DNA of 64,000 nt, from the NCBI GenBank assembly GCA_947624655.1, contig CANQLH010000004.1, positions 1 through 64,000 on the forward strand. The letters run 5' to 3'. Position numbers and translations under genes: made by a program. Every line of letters begins with the position of its first letter. Within the stretch, counting starts at the first letter, position 1. A model generated the notes under the pieces. That model did not search any database. It saw only the letters and a program-made list of their open reading frames with translations, and was not told the DNA's origin. The DNA comes from an uncultured Clostridia bacterium. GTDB taxonomy: Bacteria > Bacillota > Clostridia > TANB77 > CAG-508. Below, piece after piece: positions 29,311 to 39,406 of the stretch.

Positions 29311-30816
29311 TTACATAAGTGGAGCAAATATTCTTAAAACTGCTTGCCACATACTTGTTATAATACCATATTTAGTTTCTTCAAGAGTTTCCTCATGTGA
29401 TACTTTGATTGAATTAGTTATATCTTGTTTTATATCTTGTATTACATTCGTATCTTTCATATAAATTCCACATTCAAAATGTAAATACAAGCTTCTATAA
29501 TCCATATTAATTGTTCCAACAGTTGCAACCTCATCATCAGATATGAATACCTTACTATGTACAAATCCTGGTGTGTATGTATATATTTTTACACCACCTT
29601 GTATCAATGTATGAAAATATGACTTGGTTAAATCATATACAAATTTCTTATCTGGTATTCCTGGAACTATAATTCTTACATCTACACCTCTCCTTGCTGC
29701 TAGAACTAAGCTGTTAATTACATCTGTATCAATTATTAAATATGGTGTATAAATGTAAACATATTTTTTTGCTTGGTTTATAATATTTAAGTATATATCT
29801 TCTCCTATAATTTCATCGTCTAATGGACTTTCGCCATAAGGCACAACCAATCCATTTTTCTCATATTGTTTTGTAAATTCAAATTTATATTTTGTATAAT
29901 CTTTATCATCATTTCTGAAGGCATTCCATATTTCCAAAAACATTACTGTAAAATTCCAAACAGCTTCTCCCTTAATCATAATGCCGTTATCTTTCCAATG
30001 ACCATGCGGACTATTTACATTTATGTATTCGTCTGAAATATTTATACCTCCTGAAAAAACAGTATGTCCATCTATAATTGTCATTTTTCTATGGTCTCTA
30101 TGATTCATAATAATACCTGAGAATGGAGAAAGTTTATTAAATTGAACACACTTTATTCCGTCTTTTTCAAGTTCTTTAGGAAAATTTGTTGGTAACATTG
30201 CAACAGAGCCCATATCATCATACATTACTCTAACGTCAACACCTTGTTTTGCTTTTTCTTTTAAAATATCTACTATTTTTTGCCACATTTGACCTTTGTT
30301 AATAATAAAGTATTCCATAAATATAAATTTTTCTGCTTTTTTTAATTCTTCAAGCATTACAGGAAATACCTCATCTCCTAATGGATAATACTTTATTTCA
30401 TTATTTGTAGTTATAGGAAATCCTGCAAATTCACTTATATATCGTAATTGTCCTAAATTTTTTTCTTTTATCTCTCTTTCTATATTTTTATCTTGTACAA
30501 AATATTTTTGCCCATCTTTTATATTCTTGTTGATATTTTTTAATATTTTACTATTATTTCTATTTTTGTTTAGAATGATAAATAAAAGTGTTCCTACTAT
30601 TGGAAATAGCATAATTACAATAATCCATATTAGGTCACTACTTAATCTTTTACTATTTTTTATAATGGCTAATACTATTAATATACTAATAATTCCATAC
30701 AAAATCTGGATAATTTGTATATATTCTCCTAATTTTAGATATATAAATAAAGTTAATAATATTTGTAATAATAATCCTATTACAACAACGATTCCTCTTT
30801 TTACTGCATTTAGCAT
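29311..30816 (-). CDS. cls: Cardiolipin synthase
   Basis: 501 aa. It joins two phosphatidylglycerol molecules into cardiolipin at the membrane. Two to three N-terminal hydrophobic segments (residues 8-80) are followed by two phospholipase D-type HKD motifs: HRDHRKMTIIDG near residue 240 and VHSKVFISDD near residue 420. The length is normal for bacterial Cls. GGAGAAGAAG precedes the start. Single-gene unit. Confidence 0.92.
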   Translation of the reverse strand: MLNAVKRGIVVVIGLLLQILLTLFIYLKLGEYIQIIQILYGIISILIVLAIIKNSKRLSSDLIWIIVIMLFPIVGTLLFIILNKNRNNSKILKNINKNIKDGQKYFVQDKNIEREIKEKNLGQLRYISEFAGFPITTNNEIKYYPLGDEVFPVMLEELKKAEKFIFMEYFIINKGQMWQKIVDILKEKAKQGVDVRVMYDDMGSVAMLPTNFPKELEKDGIKCVQFNKLSPFSGIIMNHRDHRKMTIIDGHTVFSGGINISDEYINVNSPHGHWKDNGIMIKGEAVWNFTVMFLEIWNAFRNDDKDYTKYKFEFTKQYEKNGLVVPYGESPLDDEIIGEDIYLNIINQAKKYVYIYTPYLIIDTDVINSLVLAARRGVDVRIIVPGIPDKKFVYDLTKSYFHTLIQGGVKIYTYTPGFVHSKVFISDDEVATVGTINMDYRSLYLHFECGIYMKDTNVIQDIKQDITNSIKVSHEETLEETKYGIITSMWQAVLRIFAPLM

Positions 30817-30891
30817 CTCTTCTTCTCCTATCGTATTTATTTTTTTACATTAACTTTAGCTTTCGTATCTTTTAATTTTTTAGAGTATCTA

Positions 30892-31866
30892 TTAATTTTG
30901 CATATGGATTTGTTGCCCTTTTATTAAATCATAGCTTATCAAAGCTGTGTCATCTAGGTTTTCTTTATGCATATCTATACCGGTAATTTGGCTGTTTTCA
31001 TAGGTTGTATAATAATATATTCCTCTATCCATATTAGAGCAAGAACTATAAATTGTTATTTCGTATTTATCTCCTCCCATATGAACACATCCTCTTTGTT
31101 GACAAACTGAGTTTAATATATGGAAAAATTGGCTTATGCTTTCAGATTCTGTACTACCAGAAATCGAGTTCATTTTTGTGAATGTTGCTTTTACAAATCT
31201 TGAAGCGGATGATAAATCTCCTGGTAATCCCATTGCTCCCATCCCTCTACTGTATGCATTTAAGTTTAATTTTTTTGAGAAATTATTTTCTGGCTGTTCA
31301 ATAGATAAATTCATATAATTATTTAGATTAAACATGTGTATATCAAAAGTTGGATTATTTGTAAGTACTCCAACTGGGTTATCATATATCTTCAAGCCAT
31401 CTTTTACACTTTCAACAGTTATTGATGATTCTTTATCAGAGATAATCCAATGTAATGGAGATGCTGGTAATTGTTCACTAAAATTAATGTTAGCGATATT
31501 TAGTTTCTGCAATAATACTTTTACTTCATCAAGATTTGCACATTGTGATAAAATCCAAGGAATAAATTCAAATGGTGCAATATTATCCATTCCCTCTTTT
31601 ACATCTTTATAATCTGCATTATCTGGAAAATTAAGTCCTGCCATGCCTAATCCCTTTTCATTTGTTGCATCATAATAAAGAGGATATCCTTCAGCTACAT
31701 AGGCCATTCCAATAATAGCATAGTGACTATTAATTTCATTTACTTTCCTAAATTTAAACGGATAATTACGAGGCGTAATCGTAACTGTTTCTTTATATGA
31801 ATATTCTAAATCTAAATTTCTTCCAAAGTAATGGTCCTTTGTATTATATGTTACTGCTGTACACAT
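30892..31866 (-). CDS. Choloylglycine hydrolase family protein (bile salt hydrolase-like)
   Basis: 324 aa. The nucleophile Cys2 directly follows the start methionine (MCTAVTY), which fixes the start. The family residues are visible: Arg and Asp in GRNLDLEY, Asn in GLNFPDNADY, Asn in GVLTNNPTF, and Arg in SASRFVKATF. Members deconjugate bile salts or cleave penicillin V; the length and motifs fit the bile-salt side, which would suit a gut host, but the substrate is not proven from sequence. It stands upstream of cls on the same strand, 75 bases apart. Confidence 0.85.
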   Translation of the reverse strand: MCTAVTYNTKDHYFGRNLDLEYSYKETVTITPRNYPFKFRKVNEINSHYAIIGMAYVAEGYPLYYDATNEKGLGMAGLNFPDNADYKDVKEGMDNIAPFEFIPWILSQCANLDEVKVLLQKLNIANINFSEQLPASPLHWIISDKESSITVESVKDGLKIYDNPVGVLTNNPTFDIHMFNLNNYMNLSIEQPENNFSKKLNLNAYSRGMGAMGLPGDLSSASRFVKATFTKMNSISGSTESESISQFFHILNSVCQQRGCVHMGGDKYEITIYSSCSNMDRGIYYYTTYENSQITGIDMHKENLDDTALISYDLIKGQQIHMQN

Positions 31867-31883
31867 ATTTTTCCTTCCTTTCT

Positions 31884-32423
31884 TTAATCTAATAATTTAT
31901 CTACATATTTTACGAAAATTACACTTTCAATTAAATCAATTATTGAATAAACTAGCATTATTATACCTATTGTTAAAATTAGTGTTCCACCTTGCAAAAG
32001 CATATATACTCCACCAATTATCATTATAATCGACATAATTAATGATATTTTCCATATATCTATTTGAGCTGTATGTAATTTTAACGATAATGTTAATCTC
32101 ATTAATCCACTATATATTATCCAAATAGCAATCATAATTCTAAACATAGTCCCTATCAATCCACTGCAAAATATTGTAACTAGTCCAATAGCAATTGCTA
32201 TTATTCCATAGAACAAATCATAATTATAAAAATCATATTTTCCTTTTGACAAGAAATAGTCTGCACTCTTAAAAATTCCTATTACAATAAACATTCCTCC
32301 TAAAATATACGAAATTATTTTAACTGCTAAATCTGTTTTCACTATCATGAAAATTCCAATTATTGCAAATATTATAGATACTAATATATCTACCCAACCT
32401 GATTTTTTCAAAAAATCTTTCAT
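31884..32423 (-). CDS. HdeD/DUF308-like membrane protein
   Basis: 179 aa with six hydrophobic helices arranged as three short pairs, a pattern shared by HdeD-like acid-resistance membrane proteins. It is followed 17 bases later by the choloylglycine hydrolase gene on the same strand, so both may be expressed together. The function of the Firmicutes members is not established. Confidence 0.7.
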   Translation of the reverse strand: MKDFLKKSGWVDILVSIIFAIIGIFMIVKTDLAVKIISYILGGMFIVIGIFKSADYFLSKGKYDFYNYDLFYGIIAIAIGLVTIFCSGLIGTMFRIMIAIWIIYSGLMRLTLSLKLHTAQIDIWKISLIMSIIMIIGGVYMLLQGGTLILTIGIIMLVYSIIDLIESVIFVKYVDKLLD

Positions 32424-32558
32424 TTTATTTTCCTCCCATCTTAATAATAGTTTTTATTATAATAGTATATCAAAAAGAAAGGTAATTTGTAAAGGAATTT
32501 GACGTATAAACCTAAAGCGAAAATTGACTTGTATTATATTGACTATGCAAATTTTTCT

Positions 32559-34148
32559 TTAATCTCCATAACTTATCCCTTGTCTACTTTTTATTCGATT
32601 ATTAATTTTCTGTAATTTTTCTAATAAATATGGAGCACTTTCGCTATTTTCTTGAATCCAATATTCAATATCTGATTTTTCACTATATACATGATTGTTT
32701 CTAAAATTTATATGTTTCTTATAATTTTCTGTATCAAAATCACTTGTTGGATTAACTTCACAACTTATTTCACCTTTTTTATCACGTATTAATTGACAAT
32801 TGCAAAATTCATTCATTTTTATTTCATAAATATCGTTTTCTTCTTTATCTTTTGATGGTTTAATACTCTTTCCATCAGCTGTATATACATACATATTTGA
32901 ATCGTCTGTATAAAATAGATAACAACGCATTTTACTTTCAATTTCCTCTATTTTATAATACGATACCTCCGAAAAATCTATCTGAGAATGTTCTTTTAAT
33001 AAAGCTCCAATCAAAGGATAAGAAAATGAATCATATAATTCTTCACCAGGACATGTGTCCGTTTCTCTAAAATAATCATAAATATAAGCATAGTTTTGAG
33101 AAAATATATTTAAATATAAAGAATGATTTTTCATATAAAAATCATATAAAGCTATTGCTGTTTGATTTTTATCCTTACCAAATAATTTTGATATATGATA
33201 CATATTTGTTAATACATCTAAGCTTATATGTAATTTATCTAATACCTCTTCTATTTTATCTAAATCTACTCCCATTTTTAATAAATTATCTACATCTTTT
33301 CCTATACTGTTGTAATATGGAATAAGCATTGTATTAATACAATCATAATTACCATCACCACATGTTTGAAATATTCGATATTTATTTTCGAATTTTTCTA
33401 AAGAACTAACTTCTCCTATTGCCTTTGAATAATTATTAAAAATTATTTTAGCATATCTTGAAATTATATAATTACTGCTGTCTTTCAAATTTTCCCCATT
33501 GCAAAAATTCCATACTTCGTCATCTTTGACAAATAATCCTCTAAAAGCTAACTCTATTTCTTCATAATTCATTCCTTTAGCATTAATAAAATCTTTAAAT
33601 TTATATGGCTCATAAAAATAATAATGAAGTATTTCTTCCATTCCGAATATATTTGTCATCCTTCTCATCTGTTCTACAATAGTCCTATATCCTGAAATCA
33701 AGTCACTTCTATTATTTTCAAATTTTTCATTTCTTATTTGAGTTAAATACTCAGTCATAGCTTCATTTAAGCCCTTTCCGTAGCCATACTTTAAATATGA
33801 AAATCCCATCATAAGTTCTGTTCCATTTTCATCTCTAACTGATGTTATAGAATGTAACATTTCGTGAAAAAGAAGATATTTTACATATCTTTCATTTTGA
33901 ATAACATCTTCCCTTAAATATATTCTCCCATCTTCTCCATATCTTCCATCTAATTCCCTATTGTCAAATTTTTCTACTATTTTAATACTACCAAAGATAT
34001 TTTTTTTAATTCTTTCTATTACTTGCTCAGCAGGCATTATATCACTAAAACATTCTTGAAATTCTACTACAAAATTCGTGAACATTTTTATTGTATATTC
34101 ATCATCAAATTTTTTCTTTAATTCTTCTTTAATTTCTTGTTCTTTCAT
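32559..34148 (-). CDS. Unknown 529 aa protein with HEMLH metalloprotease-like motif
   Basis: No family recognised. Start moved to MKEQEIKEEL because GGGAGTATTT precedes it. The only clear motif is LLFHEMLHSIT near residue 95, the HExxH zinc-protease signature, and a possible third ligand glutamate lies in GKGLNEAMTEYLTQ about 35 residues on, where gluzincin-type enzymes carry a glutamate helix. No signal peptide or membrane helix, so it would act inside the cell or be released by lysis. It stands alone. Confidence 0.6.
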   Translation of the reverse strand: MKEQEIKEELKKKFDDEYTIKMFTNFVVEFQECFSDIMPAEQVIERIKKNIFGSIKIVEKFDNRELDGRYGEDGRIYLREDVIQNERYVKYLLFHEMLHSITSVRDENGTELMMGFSYLKYGYGKGLNEAMTEYLTQIRNEKFENNRSDLISGYRTIVEQMRRMTNIFGMEEILHYYFYEPYKFKDFINAKGMNYEEIELAFRGLFVKDDEVWNFCNGENLKDSSNYIISRYAKIIFNNYSKAIGEVSSLEKFENKYRIFQTCGDGNYDCINTMLIPYYNSIGKDVDNLLKMGVDLDKIEEVLDKLHISLDVLTNMYHISKLFGKDKNQTAIALYDFYMKNHSLYLNIFSQNYAYIYDYFRETDTCPGEELYDSFSYPLIGALLKEHSQIDFSEVSYYKIEEIESKMRCYLFYTDDSNMYVYTADGKSIKPSKDKEENDIYEIKMNEFCNCQLIRDKKGEISCEVNPTSDFDTENYKKHINFRNNHVYSEKSDIEYWIQENSESAPYLLEKLQKINNRIKSRQGISYGD

Positions 34149-34347
34149 AAATACTCCCAATGTTTTTTTTTACATTATTATCTTAACATAACTTTTTATA
34201 CTTTACAAGAGTTAAATAAAATATATGCAAAAATTTGTTTTGCCAAGTAAAAAAATTTAAGTCATAAAAGTTAATATTCTTGTCTTTTTCAAAGTAAAAT
34301 GATATACTCTGGATAAAGATAAAGAAAAATTGTGGAGAATTAAAAAT

Positions 34348-35116
34348 ATGAAATGTAAAAAAATAAATATTTTATTTATAATTTTAATAATAATTATTAT
34401 CTTGACAACAATTTTAATAACTTTAAATTACGATAAAATAAAAAAAAGATTAACAGAAGAATATATAACTTATATAGCTGTTATTGTAAAAGTTGATAAT
34501 AATAACTTATTGTGCTATATTGAAGAAAGCGATAGGACAATATCTATTATAACCTCTGACACAACAAAAGATAAATATACACAAGGTCAAGAAATAAAAA
34601 TTTATTTTGATAATCAACTTGGTTACATTACAGACGGAGATATGCCCCAAAAAATAAAAATTATAAAACAGGAAAGTAATATTGATATTCCTGATGATGT
34701 AATAAGAAATTGTTATAATTCATTTAAAGACGTTACAGTTACGGTAGAGCCACTTGGAAAAAGTGGGATTACGCTTACTATAGTAGATAATAATTATTAT
34801 CCATATGATTACGAATATTTAGATAATTCAAGTATTTATACAATAATGAAAAAGGTAGAAAATTCATACAGGTATATTAAAAAAGAAAATACTATAGTCA
34901 ATAATATGCAAGAAATTTCTTTAGTAGATGATGGTACAGTTTTTAAAACAATATTTGATTGGAGTCAAATATATGGTGAGTTAGAAAAGCGGTGAATATA
35001 AATTTGGAATTGAACAGACTACAATTATGCCTCATATTATTGTAGAATTTACAATAGATGAAAACAAAAATATAATTTGCAAGCAACCAATTTTTAAAAG
35101 GTCAATTGGTCTTTAA
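34348..35116 (+). CDS. Membrane-anchored unknown protein A, C-terminus extended by CGG +1
   Basis: Start at ATG 34348 after GGAG. An N-terminal helix (residues 7-29) anchors an outside domain of about 220 residues. The track stops at TGA right after CGG (34990-34992, EKR stop). Reading CGG as +1 gives LEKGEYKFGIEQ and another about 40 residues to TAA at 35114. The paralogue at 35157 has CGG plus stop at exactly the same place, and the two extensions resemble each other (VEFTIDENKNI / VDFSVDENGNI). Corrected length is 255 aa. Function unknown. Confidence 0.75.
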
Positions 35117-35156
35117 TAATTTATTTGATTTGTAATAGAGAAAGGAATTTATAATA

Positions 35157-35931
35157 ATGAATAAAAAAATTGGGTTTTTGGGAATTTTATTTAGCATTAT
35201 TATATTATGTATTGCCGTATTTTTAGAATATAATATTATTAGTAACGTACTAGGAAATAAAATGGAAAATGAAACGAAAGCTATTGTTGTTAGAGTAGAA
35301 AAAGATGGTTTAGATGTTGTATACGATGATAAAATATATATGAGGTCTGGTATTCGTACAGGATACTACACGGATTTTGTAAGCTTCTCAGATGAAGGAA
35401 ATATTGGCTTTAAACGAGGTCAAGAAATTTTAGTAAAATATAGTGGTGCAGTACCAAGAAATACTCCAGGCAATAGAGTTAATAAAATTAAAATTTTAAA
35501 CCAAAATAGTTTAAACAAAATTCCTATGCAAATTTTAAGAAAATATTATTATTCTGAAGATAATGTTTCAGTTAAGATTAATGAATTTACAAAAACAGGA
35601 ATAAATTATTGCATTATAGATAATAACGAATTTCCTTATAACTATGGCAATGGCCTTACATACAAAATATTAAAAAATAAAAATGAAGAATATTATATTG
35701 AAAAGAAAATTTCAGATACTTCTTGGAGAGATACAATAGTTTCTTCTAAAGAAGTTAACAATAATATTTTTGAAAAAACTTATAACTGGGAAAATTTATA
35801 TGGTAAGTTAGATAAGCGGTAATTATAAATTACTAATATTTACAAAATTTCTTATAAAAGTAGATTTCTCCGTTGATGAGAATGGAAATATATCATATAC
35901 CGAACCAATAATTAAATGGATACAAAACTAG
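35157..35931 (+). CDS. Membrane-anchored unknown protein B, C-terminus extended by CGG +1
   Basis: Paralogue of the preceding gene, 40 bases downstream on the same strand. It has an N-terminal membrane helix (residues 5-30) and then a domain with the same YGKLDK / YGELEK ending. CGG at 35817-35819 is followed directly by TAA in the zero frame; the +1 reading continues with GNYKLLIF to TAG at 35929. Corrected length is 257 aa. AGAAAGGAATTT precedes the start. Probably arose by tandem duplication. Function unknown. Confidence 0.75.
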
Positions 35932-35935
35932 GACT

Positions 35936-35989
35936 TGTTTCTTCTACATAGGCAATAAAAATAGCCATTCTGCTTTGTCCGAACGAATA
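35936..35989 (+). repeat. Fragment of type I TA module 3
   Basis: About 54 bases nearly identical to the 3' end of the toxin gene and its hairpin at 38273-38326 (CTACATAGGCAATAAAAATAGCC). There is no promoter or start here, so it is a broken copy. It begins 5 bases after the stop of the corrected 35157 gene and may serve as its terminator. Confidence 0.6.
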
Positions 35990-36010
35990 AAGACATCTCG
36001 AAATTTCACT

Positions 36011-36970
36011 TTACGGTAACAATTGGTTAATTATCATATGAGCTAATTCAAATAAAAAATTAAATTTCTCATATTCTTTCCATAACTCTTGATACATGGA
36101 TTCTCTATCTTCATATAATATGACATTGGTTCCTGGCACGTAAGTATTTGGAAGCGTTAAATAAATATAATTTTTCTTGATTGTTAACTCACAATTTCTA
36201 CTTGGATTCACCATATTACGGTATTCTAATAATTTTTGCATAATTTTGTCTGAAAGAACTCTTTCTGTAAAATTCTCATCAGAAGTATATATGTCAAATT
36301 GCTCTTCTAAGTTATGTATTTTCATTTTATATTTTTTTAATTTTAATTCTTTTTTTATTTCACTCATATTCTTGAATAAAATATTTTCTTTATTCTTTAA
36401 ATATAAATAATTATTAAATGATTTTGGTAATTCAATTTCCATTAGCATTCCTTTAAAAATTATATGCTCAACATAGTGATCATTAGAATTATACTTGTAA
36501 TTACTTGCTTTTACATTTGCTATTTTGAATGTACAATGATTTATAGTTCCATTTATCAAATTACTGGAATGATATTCATCAAAATTCCTTATTTCTATTC
36601 CTTGAAAAACTTCTCTAAGAATTCCAAGCTTGGGCATGTAAAAATAAGGCTCATCATAAAATAATTTCATTAGTGGTTTTATAATATTATTTTGATAGAT
36701 TTCATTATATGGTTCCTTTTCTTCTTTTTTATTATTTAAAATTTTTTTTATTGTAATAAGGCATACTGTCACTGCTAATAATGCTACAATGTTACCAATC
36801 ACATTCTCAAATAGTGAAGCCATAACTGCTATATATCCAGAAACCACAATAGTAATTGCTGAACCTGTATTTTTTTTACTTGTAATTCTAACTGTTTCCC
36901 TAGCTTGTTTCAAAGCCTCTTCATTTTGTTCTATCAATTTATCATAAACACTTTTAAATTCTTCTTTCAT
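36011..36970 (-). CDS. Unknown 319 aa protein with two membrane helices
   Basis: Start at ATG 36970 (MKEEFKSVYDKL) six bases after AAAGGTG; the track used an upstream GTG. Two adjacent hydrophobic helices lie near residues 35-75, followed by a soluble domain of about 230 residues. The sequence resembles DUF3137-like proteins in layout, but I cannot confirm this. Its neighbours are unrelated. Confidence 0.55.
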   Translation of the reverse strand: MKEEFKSVYDKLIEQNEEALKQARETVRITSKKNTGSAITIVVSGYIAVMASLFENVIGNIVALLAVTVCLITIKKILNNKKEEKEPYNEIYQNNIIKPLMKLFYDEPYFYMPKLGILREVFQGIEIRNFDEYHSSNLINGTINHCTFKIANVKASNYKYNSNDHYVEHIIFKGMLMEIELPKSFNNYLYLKNKENILFKNMSEIKKELKLKKYKMKIHNLEEQFDIYTSDENFTERVLSDKIMQKLLEYRNMVNPSRNCELTIKKNYIYLTLPNTYVPGTNVILYEDRESMYQELWKEYEKFNFLFELAHMIINQLLP

Positions 36971-37133
36971 TGTATTCACCTTTATTTTCGTTATATTTAA
37001 TAAGAAAAGTATACATTCAATCTTTATCTAATAGTTTTATTTTCGAACGCATATTTTCAAATTTTATCTATTTCAAACTTGCTCCTTATTTTACAAAAAT
37101 ACGTTCTTATTATTTAAAATTTTTTCGTCATTT

Positions 37134-37901
37134 TCATTTATCATATCTTTTCATTTTAATATTCTCAGCCTTTTCTATAAAATTTGCAACACCATCATTA
37201 TAGCAACTTCCTATTATAGATGTAGCTTTATTTTTAACTATTTCTACACTATTTTCAACTGCATAAAATTCATCTGCAACCTCTGCAAGTGGCAAATCGT
37301 TTTCACTATCCCCAAAGGCTATTACTTTATCAAATCCATATTGTTTTTTAAATTCTCTCAATCTGCTCGCTTTTGAAACATTTTCTAAAACTATATCACA
37401 AAAGCATTCTCCATTTGAATAAACCTTCTTATGTATAAAGAAATTTATTCCATGTACTTTATTTAAAATATTTGAAAGTTCTTCTTTTCTTTCTTCTGCA
37501 AAAAGTAAATTAATAGCTAATACTTTTGAACTTTTATTCCAATTTGATATTGAAAAGCGACTCACTTTATCATCTATAATTGTTTGTATTTCAAATGTTT
37601 TAGTTTTAAAGTCGCCCAGTTTTTCCATTAATTCTAAAACCGTTTCATTTGGTATAGGTTTTGCATTTACATATTCTTTTTTATCAAAATCATAATTGAG
37701 TGTTCCATTGAGTACCATAACAGGTAATTTAAAATGAATATCTTTTAAAATTGTTCTAATAGAATCTCCTCTTCCTGTTGAAACTGTAAAGTTAATTCCT
37801 TTGTCTATTAAATTATTCAGCTTTTCTATTGTAGATAAGTTAAGTTCCTGTTTCATATTAAGTAATGTTCCATCCAAATCTGATACATATAATACCTTCA
37901 T
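37134..37901 (-). CDS. Cof-type HAD-IIB phosphatase
   Basis: 255 aa from MKVLYVSDLDGTLL, chosen because AAGGAG lies at good distance and the track's extra N-terminus is not typical. Motif I DLDGTLLNM, motif II VSTGRGD, a cap region, and motif IV IAFGDSENDLPL are present. Such enzymes dephosphorylate small sugar or cofactor phosphates in the cytoplasm. Substrate unknown. Confidence 0.85.
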   Translation of the reverse strand: MKVLYVSDLDGTLLNMKQELNLSTIEKLNNLIDKGINFTVSTGRGDSIRTILKDIHFKLPVMVLNGTLNYDFDKKEYVNAKPIPNETVLELMEKLGDFKTKTFEIQTIIDDKVSRFSISNWNKSSKVLAINLLFAEERKEELSNILNKVHGINFFIHKKVYSNGECFCDIVLENVSKASRLREFKKQYGFDKVIAFGDSENDLPLAEVADEFYAVENSVEIVKNKATSIIGSCYNDGVANFIEKAENIKMKRYDK

Positions 37902-38043
37902 CTTTCGATATACTCCTTTTTGACTCATCAGCGCTCCTCACGCTTGATATAAAAATCAATCAATTTATTAAAATATATCATATTTTTTATAAATTGCAAT
38001 AGCAAAATATAAAATAATTTTCTCAAAAATTTGTTTTGTTCGC

Positions 38044-38072
38044 TTGTATTTTAGTTAAACTTGTAGTATAGT
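38044..38072 (+). promoter_or_regulatory. Toxin promoter, type I TA module 3
   Basis: TTGTAT, 17 bases, TATAGT. It is followed by AAATGAGAA, which pairs with TTCTCATTT near 38365 at the other end of the module. Confidence 0.6.
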
Positions 38073-38183
38073 GTTAAATGAAATGAGAATAAGCGGAGTG
38101 TGTTGCCCCTTTTTACTCTTTGATGTTGCAAACTACTCCACAGCTGTTTAGCTTGTGAGACTGACTATGAGGGGGTGGTTAAC

Positions 38184-38297
38184 GTGGAAAATGCTTTATT
38201 ATTAATAACTTACCTATTGTTCTATGGAATGATAGGAATAACACTTATAAACCTTGCCTTGTTAATCATCATTTGTTTCTTACTACATAGGCAATAA
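38184..38297 (+). CDS. Small hydrophobic type I toxin-like peptide, 37 aa (module 3)
   Basis: Too short for the track. GTG start after GAGGGGG. The peptide is almost wholly hydrophobic (LLLITYLLFYGMIG, LINLALLIIICF) and ends LLHRQ. The architecture equals modules 1 and 2: forward promoter, 5' and 3' arms that pair, a hairpin after the stop (AATAGCCATTC/GAATGACTATT), and a perfect facing promoter. The peptide sequence is unrelated to the other two, so it is a separate family of the same type. A broken copy of its 3' end lies at 35936. Confidence 0.6.
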   Translation: MENALLLITYLLFYGMIGITLINLALLIIICFLLHRQ

Positions 38298-38382
38298 AAA
38301 TAGCCATTCTGCTTTGTCCGAACGAATGACTATTTATCTATAACTGGGCAACCACTTTCGTGGATTCTCATTTCTTATTTTT

Positions 38383-38411
38383 ATTATACACACTTTTGAT
38401 ATATTTGTCAA
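38383..38411 (-). promoter_or_regulatory. Antisense RNA promoter, type I TA module 3
   Basis: Minus strand TTGACA, 17 bases, TATAAT, directed into the 37-aa toxin gene. Confidence 0.7.
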
Positions 38412-38458
38412 ATTTACCTTGCTCAAATTATCATTATTATTTTTTAATAATAATACTA

Positions 38459-39136
38459 CTATAATTGTTCCATTATTCCATATAATCCTGTCAAATCGGT
38501 AATTACTGCATCGGCTACATTCTTTTCTTCTTCTGTATACTTGTCTTTTCTATCTAGTAACACAGAATATATACCTACACTTTGAGGTCCTTTTACATCT
38601 TCTAACAATGAATCTCCAACAAATACAACTTCTTCTGCTTTTAATTTTATATCATCTAAAATCTTGGTATAAAACGCTTTATGAGGTTTGTATTCTTTTA
38701 GGCTTTCAGATGTATAAATTCCATCAACTTTCATATTATTATTTTTTATATTTGTCATTAGAGGATTAGTATCTGTTGTTGAACCTATATAAATTTTATA
38801 CTTTTTAGATAATTTATTTAAAACTTCATTCGTTTCATCAAAAGCTTTTCTTTTATCTAATGTATCTAACATTATTTTTACATCTTCTTTATAATTGCCT
38901 TTTAGATTATAAAATTCATATAACATCCTTAAATCATTTTCAAATACAACTTCTTCTGTTACAAATTCTGTCATTTCATTCATTTGTTGTTTGTGAAATT
39001 CTTTCCATTTTTTATAAAATACTTTTGGTTCCATATCTACATTAATTTTTTTTAGAATTTCTCCTGCTGCTGTAACTGACCCATTTCCTGTTGAAATTAG
39101 AGTCCCATACACATCAAAAATAATTGCTTTTTTCAT
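38459..39136 (-). CDS. HAD-family hydrolase (haloacid dehalogenase-like)
   Basis: 225 aa. Motif I IFDVYGTLIST, where the second acidic residue is replaced by Tyr-Gly as in type II 2-haloacid dehalogenases and some relatives; then IGSTTDTNP, a lysine in KEYKPHKAFY and motif IV VFVGDSLLEDV. Real dehalogenation is not implied, since many members are phosphatases of unknown substrate. Last chromosomal gene before the mobile element. Confidence 0.8.
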   Translation of the reverse strand: MKKAIIFDVYGTLISTGNGSVTAAGEILKKINVDMEPKVFYKKWKEFHKQQMNEMTEFVTEEVVFENDLRMLYEFYNLKGNYKEDVKIMLDTLDKRKAFDETNEVLNKLSKKYKIYIGSTTDTNPLMTNIKNNNMKVDGIYTSESLKEYKPHKAFYTKILDDIKLKAEEVVFVGDSLLEDVKGPQSVGIYSVLLDRKDKYTEEEKNVADAVITDLTGLYGIMEQL

Positions 39137-39353
39137 CTTTCAATTTCTCCACAATAATACATATATTCTATCTTTACTTATCTTACTATTACTTTTTATG
39201 CAAATTATATCATTGTTTTTTAGAACAGTCAATTTAACGTGCCTAATATTCTTTGGCAATTCGTCAAAAAAAATCCCAACCCATAAGAGTTGGAATTAAG
39301 ATTTTGCGTTTCTATCGAATTTTACTTTCAAAAAGTTCGACTAAACTCTGTTT

Positions 39354-39406
39354 TGGTGCCCAAGGCGGGACTCGAACCCGCATGGTTTCCCGCACGATTT
39401 TGAGTC
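39354..39406 (-). pseudogene. 3' half of a tRNA-Leu (CAA) gene split by the mobile element
   Basis: On the minus strand it contains the anticodon loop CTCAAAA through the variable arm, T arm GGTTCGAGTCC, acceptor TTGGGC and CCA. The 5' half lies at 50873-50913. Joined across the shared GATTTTGAGTC they make a normal tRNA-Leu with acceptor GCCCGAG. Confidence 0.85.
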
